Source: Candidatus Curtissbacteria bacterium RIFCSPLOWO2_01_FULL_38_11b
Lineage (GTDB): Bacteria; Patescibacteriota; Microgenomatia; Curtissbacterales; GWA2-41-24
DNA: 9,380 nucleotides
NCBI GenBank assembly: GCA_001774995.1
Contig: MFBO01000039.1
Span: 5,729 to 15,108 of the forward strand
Reading direction: 5' to 3'
A model generated the notes under the pieces. That model saw only the letters and a program-made list of their open reading frames with translations. It was not told the DNA's origin and did no database searches. Below are positions 6,808 to 9,380 of the stretch, in pieces (position 1 is the first letter of the stretch; every line of letters starts with the position of its first letter). Both the position numbers and the translations under genes were made by a program.

Positions 6808-6815
6808 CTCCTTTT
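6808..6815 (-). promoter_or_regulatory. Strong ribosome binding site for the GTG-started P/Q-rich gene
   Basis: AAAAGGAG on the minus strand lies 8 nt before the GTG at 6799. It decides this start, as no ATG alternative is near, and is the clearest Shine-Dalgarno in the minus-strand run. Confidence 0.75.
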
Positions 6816-6828
6816 AGTCGGTTAATTT

Positions 6829-6850
6829 AAAATTTAAAATTAAAAATTTA
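6829..6850 (+). repeat. A/T-only 22-bp repeat, copy 2 (spacer below alaS)
   Basis: This is the second copy of the 22-bp A/T-only sequence found before rpoB at 1257-1278, identical over all 22 positions and in the opposite orientation. It is part of a longer tract (about 6823-6855) built from AAATTT and AAAATT words. The whole 132-bp spacer between alaS and the P/Q-rich gene is A/T-rich. The remainder (about 6885-6930) is a loose run of TTTTGA/TTTGA words without a recognisable gene. Confidence 0.6.
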
Positions 6851-6875
6851 AAATTGAGGAAGCTAACTATGTCAG
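6847..6875 (-). promoter_or_regulatory. Candidate promoter for the envelope genes below alaS
   Basis: CTGACA (6875-6870, 5 of 6 to TTGACA) is followed by 17 bp and TTTAAA (6852-6847, 4 of 6 to TATAAT) on the minus strand. It would place the transcript start near 6840, inside the A/T repeat and about 40 nt before the GTG at 6799. A weak inverted pair AAGCT/AGCTT (about 6860-6878) overlaps the -35. Support is only by similarity. Confidence 0.3.
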
Positions 6876-6931
6876 CTTTTAATTGTAAGTTTTGATTTGC
6901 ACTTTTGACTTTTAACATTTGAGTTTGTATT

Positions 6932-8734
6932 TTATTTCCCTATTGTAGCATAAATTCTTCTGATGTTTGAACCTGTCGATTCTTCTTTCAATATCTTAAA
7001 CCTGCCCAGCTGGCCAGTCGAGTCGGCATGGGGACCACCGCAGAATTCTTTAGAATAGGCACTATTTATATTATCACTTTGGCCAATATAGTAAATATTA
7101 ACCAGATCCCCATACTTTTGGTTAAAAAGGCCAATTGCCCCGATTTCATCTGCAGCTTGTTTGGGCAGGGTTTTTTTATGAACTTTTAAGTTGTCTTTAA
7201 TTTTCCTATTGATGATACTTTCCACTTTTCTAATTTGCTCACTAGTTAACTTGCCTGTGTGGGAAAAATCAAAGCGTAAGCGCTCATCGGTGATATGCGA
7301 ACCTGTTTGGCGGACGTGGTAGCCTAAAACATCGCGAAGAGATTGGTGAAGAAGATGGGTTGCGGTATGGAGTTTAGCTGCTTGATCCGATTGGACTAAT
7401 AATCCACCTTTAGTTTTTTGTGACATACTACGAGATAACTTTTGATGTTTGACAAGAAGATCTTCGAAGCCTTTTACGTCTATTGATTTGCCTTTTTCTG
7501 TTGCAAGCTCAATAGTTAATTCTATTGGAAAACCGAAGTTTTGATAAAGGTTAAAGGCGTTTTGTGCCAAAATTTTACCTTGGATTTTTTCAAATTCTTT
7601 GAGACCACGTGCCAGGGCTGTTTTAAATTTTTGTTCTTCTTTTTGAAGTTGGTCAAAAATCGTTTCGCGAAATTCGTCGAGTTTCGGGTAAAAACTGGCG
7701 TAAGTTTTGATAACTTGCATTGAAAGCTCTTTCAGAAAATCTTGATTAATGCCAGAAAGTGATGCATGACGAATTGCACGGCGAATCAATCGGCGCAAAA
7801 TATAGCCACGCTCGACGTTTGAAGGAGTGATACCATCGGAAATCAGAAAGACTGCAGAGCGAATGTGGTCGGCAATAATGCGTGCGGATTTCGTATTGAA
7901 ATTTTCTGATAAATCTTCGATTCGTTTCATTAATGGTAGAAAAACGTCGGTTTCGTAAATTGATTGGGCATTTTGCAATACACAAAGAATACGTTCGAGA
8001 CCCATACCGGTATCAACGTTTTTTTGCTTTAGGGGTATATAAGATCCATCAGCTTGCTTATCAAACTCCATAAAAACATCATTCCAAATTTCCACAAACC
8101 GCTCGGAATCTGTTGCCGGCTCCCCACCTTCTAAGAAGTTTCCTTTGACGTCGTAAAACATTTCGGTATCCGGGCCGCACGGGCCATTTTTGCCGACCGG
8201 TCCCCACCAATTATCTAATTTGGGGTATTTAAAAATGTGATCTTCGGGCATACCAAGACTTCGCCAGATGTCATAAGAATCTTGGTCAAATGGTGCATCG
8301 GAATCGCCCGCAAAAACGGAAACATAAATTCGCTTGGCATCGAGTTTTAATTGATTTATCAAAAACTCATACGACCAGGAGATCGCTTCTTTCTTCCAGT
8401 AACCATTTTTGCCTATCCCATCGGTTGATTTTGGATCTCCGATTGACCAGTTGCCAAGCATTTCAAAAAAGGTGTTATGGACGCTGTCTCCTACTTCATC
8501 AATGTCATCGGTTCGAAGACATCTCTGAATATTTGCAAGGCGCTGACCTTCCGGGTGAGGCTGGCCGAGTAGATACGGAACCAAAGGATGCATGCCGGCT
8601 GTTGTAAACAAAACTCTTTGAGTTCCGGCAAGTTCGACAGATTCATCGGGAACTAAAGATGCCGAAGGAATAATTTTGTGCTGTTTATCTTCAAAATATT
8701 TCAAAAACTTTTGCCGAAGCTCAACTGATTTCAT
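6932..8734 (-). CDS. alaS: Alanyl-tRNA synthetase, short form without beta-barrel and C-Ala domains
   Basis: This enzyme charges tRNA(Ala) with alanine and removes mischarged Ser or Gly. It has 600 residues; bacterial AlaRS is usually about 870. Class II catalytic signatures are intact: RQKFLKYFEDKQHKIIPSAS near the start, HNTFFEMLGNWSIGD (about 86-100), and NVDTGMGLERI (about 239-249). The tRNA-recognition region has ADHIRSAVFLISDG and RGYILRRLIRRAIRH. The editing core keeps all four zinc ligands: HTATH (about H456, H460) and CGGPH (about C565, H569). The usual beta-barrel with TPFYAESGGQ before the editing core is absent, as is the C-Ala domain: the chain ends at IRRIYATIGK. FxLYDTxGFPxDL reads FNLYQNFGFPIEL. 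The start is the ATG at 8734 (MKSVELRQKF, the family's usual beginning), not the TTG two codons earlier. It is divergent from the four-helix gene. Confidence 0.96.
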   Translation of the reverse strand: MKSVELRQKFLKYFEDKQHKIIPSASLVPDESVELAGTQRVLFTTAGMHPLVPYLLGQPHPEGQRLANIQRCLRTDDIDEVGDSVHNTFFEMLGNWSIGDPKSTDGIGKNGYWKKEAISWSYEFLINQLKLDAKRIYVSVFAGDSDAPFDQDSYDIWRSLGMPEDHIFKYPKLDNWWGPVGKNGPCGPDTEMFYDVKGNFLEGGEPATDSERFVEIWNDVFMEFDKQADGSYIPLKQKNVDTGMGLERILCVLQNAQSIYETDVFLPLMKRIEDLSENFNTKSARIIADHIRSAVFLISDGITPSNVERGYILRRLIRRAIRHASLSGINQDFLKELSMQVIKTYASFYPKLDEFRETIFDQLQKEEQKFKTALARGLKEFEKIQGKILAQNAFNLYQNFGFPIELTIELATEKGKSIDVKGFEDLLVKHQKLSRSMSQKTKGGLLVQSDQAAKLHTATHLLHQSLRDVLGYHVRQTGSHITDERLRFDFSHTGKLTSEQIRKVESIINRKIKDNLKVHKKTLPKQAADEIGAIGLFNQKYGDLVNIYYIGQSDNINSAYSKEFCGGPHADSTGQLGRFKILKEESTGSNIRRIYATIGK

Positions 8735-8742
8735 TTGCAATT

Positions 8743-8748
8743 ATTATA
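8743..8748 (-). promoter_or_regulatory. Candidate -10 box of alaS
   Basis: TATAAT on the minus strand ends 8 nt before the alaS ATG, so a start about 7 nt downstream would give an essentially leaderless message. No good -35 is seen (TGTTAT at 17 bp). No Shine-Dalgarno precedes this ATG, which fits a leaderless start but does not prove it. Confidence 0.35.
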
Positions 8749-8788
8749 TAAAAGTTATAACCTTTATAACATTTATAAAAGATATATG
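8747..8788 (+). repeat. Five 9-bp-spaced TATAAM units between the divergent genes
   Basis: TATAAA (8747), TATAAC (8756), TATAAC (8765), TATAAA (8774) and TATATG (8783) begin exactly 9 bp apart, separated by variable triplets AGT, CTT, ATT and AGA. The array fills most of the 51-bp gap between alaS and the four-helix gene, and its last unit contains the latter's ATG. In the plus frame it would read as Tyr every third residue (YKSYNLYNIYKRYM), so an N-terminal extension from the TTG at 8735 cannot be fully excluded. Confidence 0.65.
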
Positions 8789-9331
8789 GATGGAAAAATA
8801 AGACAGGGATATAAGTCTCTCCCTTTTTACAAGCAATCGGAGATTATCTACGATTTTACTGTGGAATTTGTTAATCGATATATTGACAAAAGGTCGCGAA
8901 CTTGCGACCAAATGGTACAAGCCGCCCGAAGCGGAAAGCAAAATACGGCGGAAGGTTACTTACAAAAAAGTTTAAAGAGCAGAATTCAACTGCTAGGGGT
9001 CTGTCGCGGTAGCCTGGAAGAACTTTTAAACGACTATCTCGATTTTTTAAGGCAGAGACGTTTGGTTATTTGGGACAAAGAAAATCCAAAGGCAAAAAAA
9101 GTACGTGTCTTAGTTTATAACAATTACATCGATTATAAAAATTATAAAATTTATATTAATTCCCCGGAAAATGCTGCTAACGCGATGGTTTGTCTTATTA
9201 ACCAGACTAACAGGTTGATTGATCAAAAGCTTAGATGGCTTGAGCAGAAATTTATTGAAGAAGGAGGATTTACAGAAAATCTTTTTAGGAAAAGACTACA
9301 GAGTCGCAAGAATACAGCCGTACAGGTTTGA
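8786..9331 (+). CDS. Four-helix-bundle protein with C-terminal suffix domain
   Basis: A 181-residue protein, the only plus-strand gene. Residues about 10-110 match the four-helix-bundle family related to the proteins encoded in 23S rRNA intervening sequences (S23-like, TIGR02436 type): FYKQSEIIYDFTVEFVNRYI, then QMVQAARSGKQNTAEGY, the family's Q..RA..S..NIAEG core, and a third helix rich in Leu (GSLEELLNDYLDFLRQR). Residues about 125-175 (INSPENAANAMVCLINQTNR...RWLEQKFIEEGGFTENLFRKR) fit the added 'suffix' domain of the longer subfamily (TIGR04258 type). Molecular function is unknown; the bundle family forms basic oligomers thought to bind nucleic acid. I chose the ATG at 8786 since the codons from the TTG at 8735 are the 9-bp repeat array. 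No reverse transcriptase is near, so this is probably not the related Avd protein of diversity-generating retroelements. Confidence 0.85.
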   Translation: MDGKIRQGYKSLPFYKQSEIIYDFTVEFVNRYIDKRSRTCDQMVQAARSGKQNTAEGYLQKSLKSRIQLLGVCRGSLEELLNDYLDFLRQRRLVIWDKENPKAKKVRVLVYNNYIDYKNYKIYINSPENAANAMVCLINQTNRLIDQKLRWLEQKFIEEGGFTENLFRKRLQSRKNTAVQV

Positions 9332-9367
9332 ATACCATCTGGTTTCATTCTGCCTAATTATATCCTA

Positions 9368-9375
9368 AAAGGAGA
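9368..9375 (+). promoter_or_regulatory. Ribosome binding site of a gene beginning past the right edge
   Basis: AAAGGAGA stands 5 nt from the window end, downstream of the four-helix gene and in the same direction. With the usual spacing a plus-strand start codon should follow within a few bases of 9380. The 49 nt after 9331 contain no coding sequence and no clear terminator, so the next gene may share the transcript. Confidence 0.5.
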
Positions 9376-9380
9376 GAAAA

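Noticed and set aside
6860..6880. AAGCT/AGCTT inverted pair as a terminator for alaS
   Set aside because: The stem is only 5 bp with a 9-nt loop, and no run of T follows on the minus strand.
8786..9331. Four-helix protein as the Avd accessory factor of a diversity-generating retroelement
   Set aside because: The protein carries a suffix domain that Avd lacks, and there is no reverse transcriptase or template/variable repeat in the window.
9333..9342. ACCATCTGGT inverted repeat after the four-helix gene
   Set aside because: The arms are 4 bp with a 2-nt loop and no T tail, too small to call a terminator.
1..9380. Recoding of TGA as glycine, as in Gracilibacteria and SR1
   Set aside because: TGA ends the large membrane protein, the sortase and the four-helix gene at natural domain ends, and glycines are coded by GGN throughout.

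Overview
The window is a bacterial chromosome segment, very probably from the Candidate Phyla Radiation (Patescibacteria). Within that group Microgenomates is my best guess. The reasons are low G+C with A/T-only spacers, tight and often overlapping minus-strand genes, frequent GTG starts, a stripped-down alanyl-tRNA synthetase, and a membrane protein joining an actin-like domain to a baseplate-J-like domain. TGA acts as a normal stop, so this is not the recoded Gracilibacteria/SR1 code. Lineage is inferred from gene content only.

Layout from right to left, the direction of transcription for all but one gene. A four-helix-bundle 'suffix domain' protein lies on the plus strand (8786-9331), divergent from alaS (8734-6932). 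The 51-bp gap between them carries TATAAM units every 9 bp. Below alaS is a 132-bp A/T-rich spacer, then a P/Q/N-rich single-pass membrane protein (6799-6146), a 745-residue membrane protein with an actin-like cytoplasmic part and a baseplate-J-like outer part (6063-3826), and a sortase (3826-3107). Next come ruvX/yqgF (3075-2692), a small zinc-ribbon protein (2685-2476) and mltG (2483-1473). A 226-bp gap with a long hairpin and a promoter-like element leads into rpoB, which starts with GTG at 1246 and runs off the left edge after 415 codons.

The order alaS ... ruvX - small gene - mltG matches the Firmicutes cluster alaS-yrzL-yrrK-yrzB-yrrL. Here a three-gene envelope block sits where yrzL would be, and a zinc-ribbon gene sits where yrzB would be. 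Functionally the run mixes translation (AlaRS), DNA or RNA processing (RuvX) and wall biology (MltG, sortase, two membrane proteins).

The points most worth a second look are the GspL-like actin/baseplate-J fusion with its neighbours, the AlaRS lacking its beta-barrel and C-Ala domains and with altered tRNA-recognition positions, the natural substitutions in the rifampicin pocket of RpoB, and the 9-bp promoter array. No RNA gene, CRISPR array, insertion sequence or origin was found.
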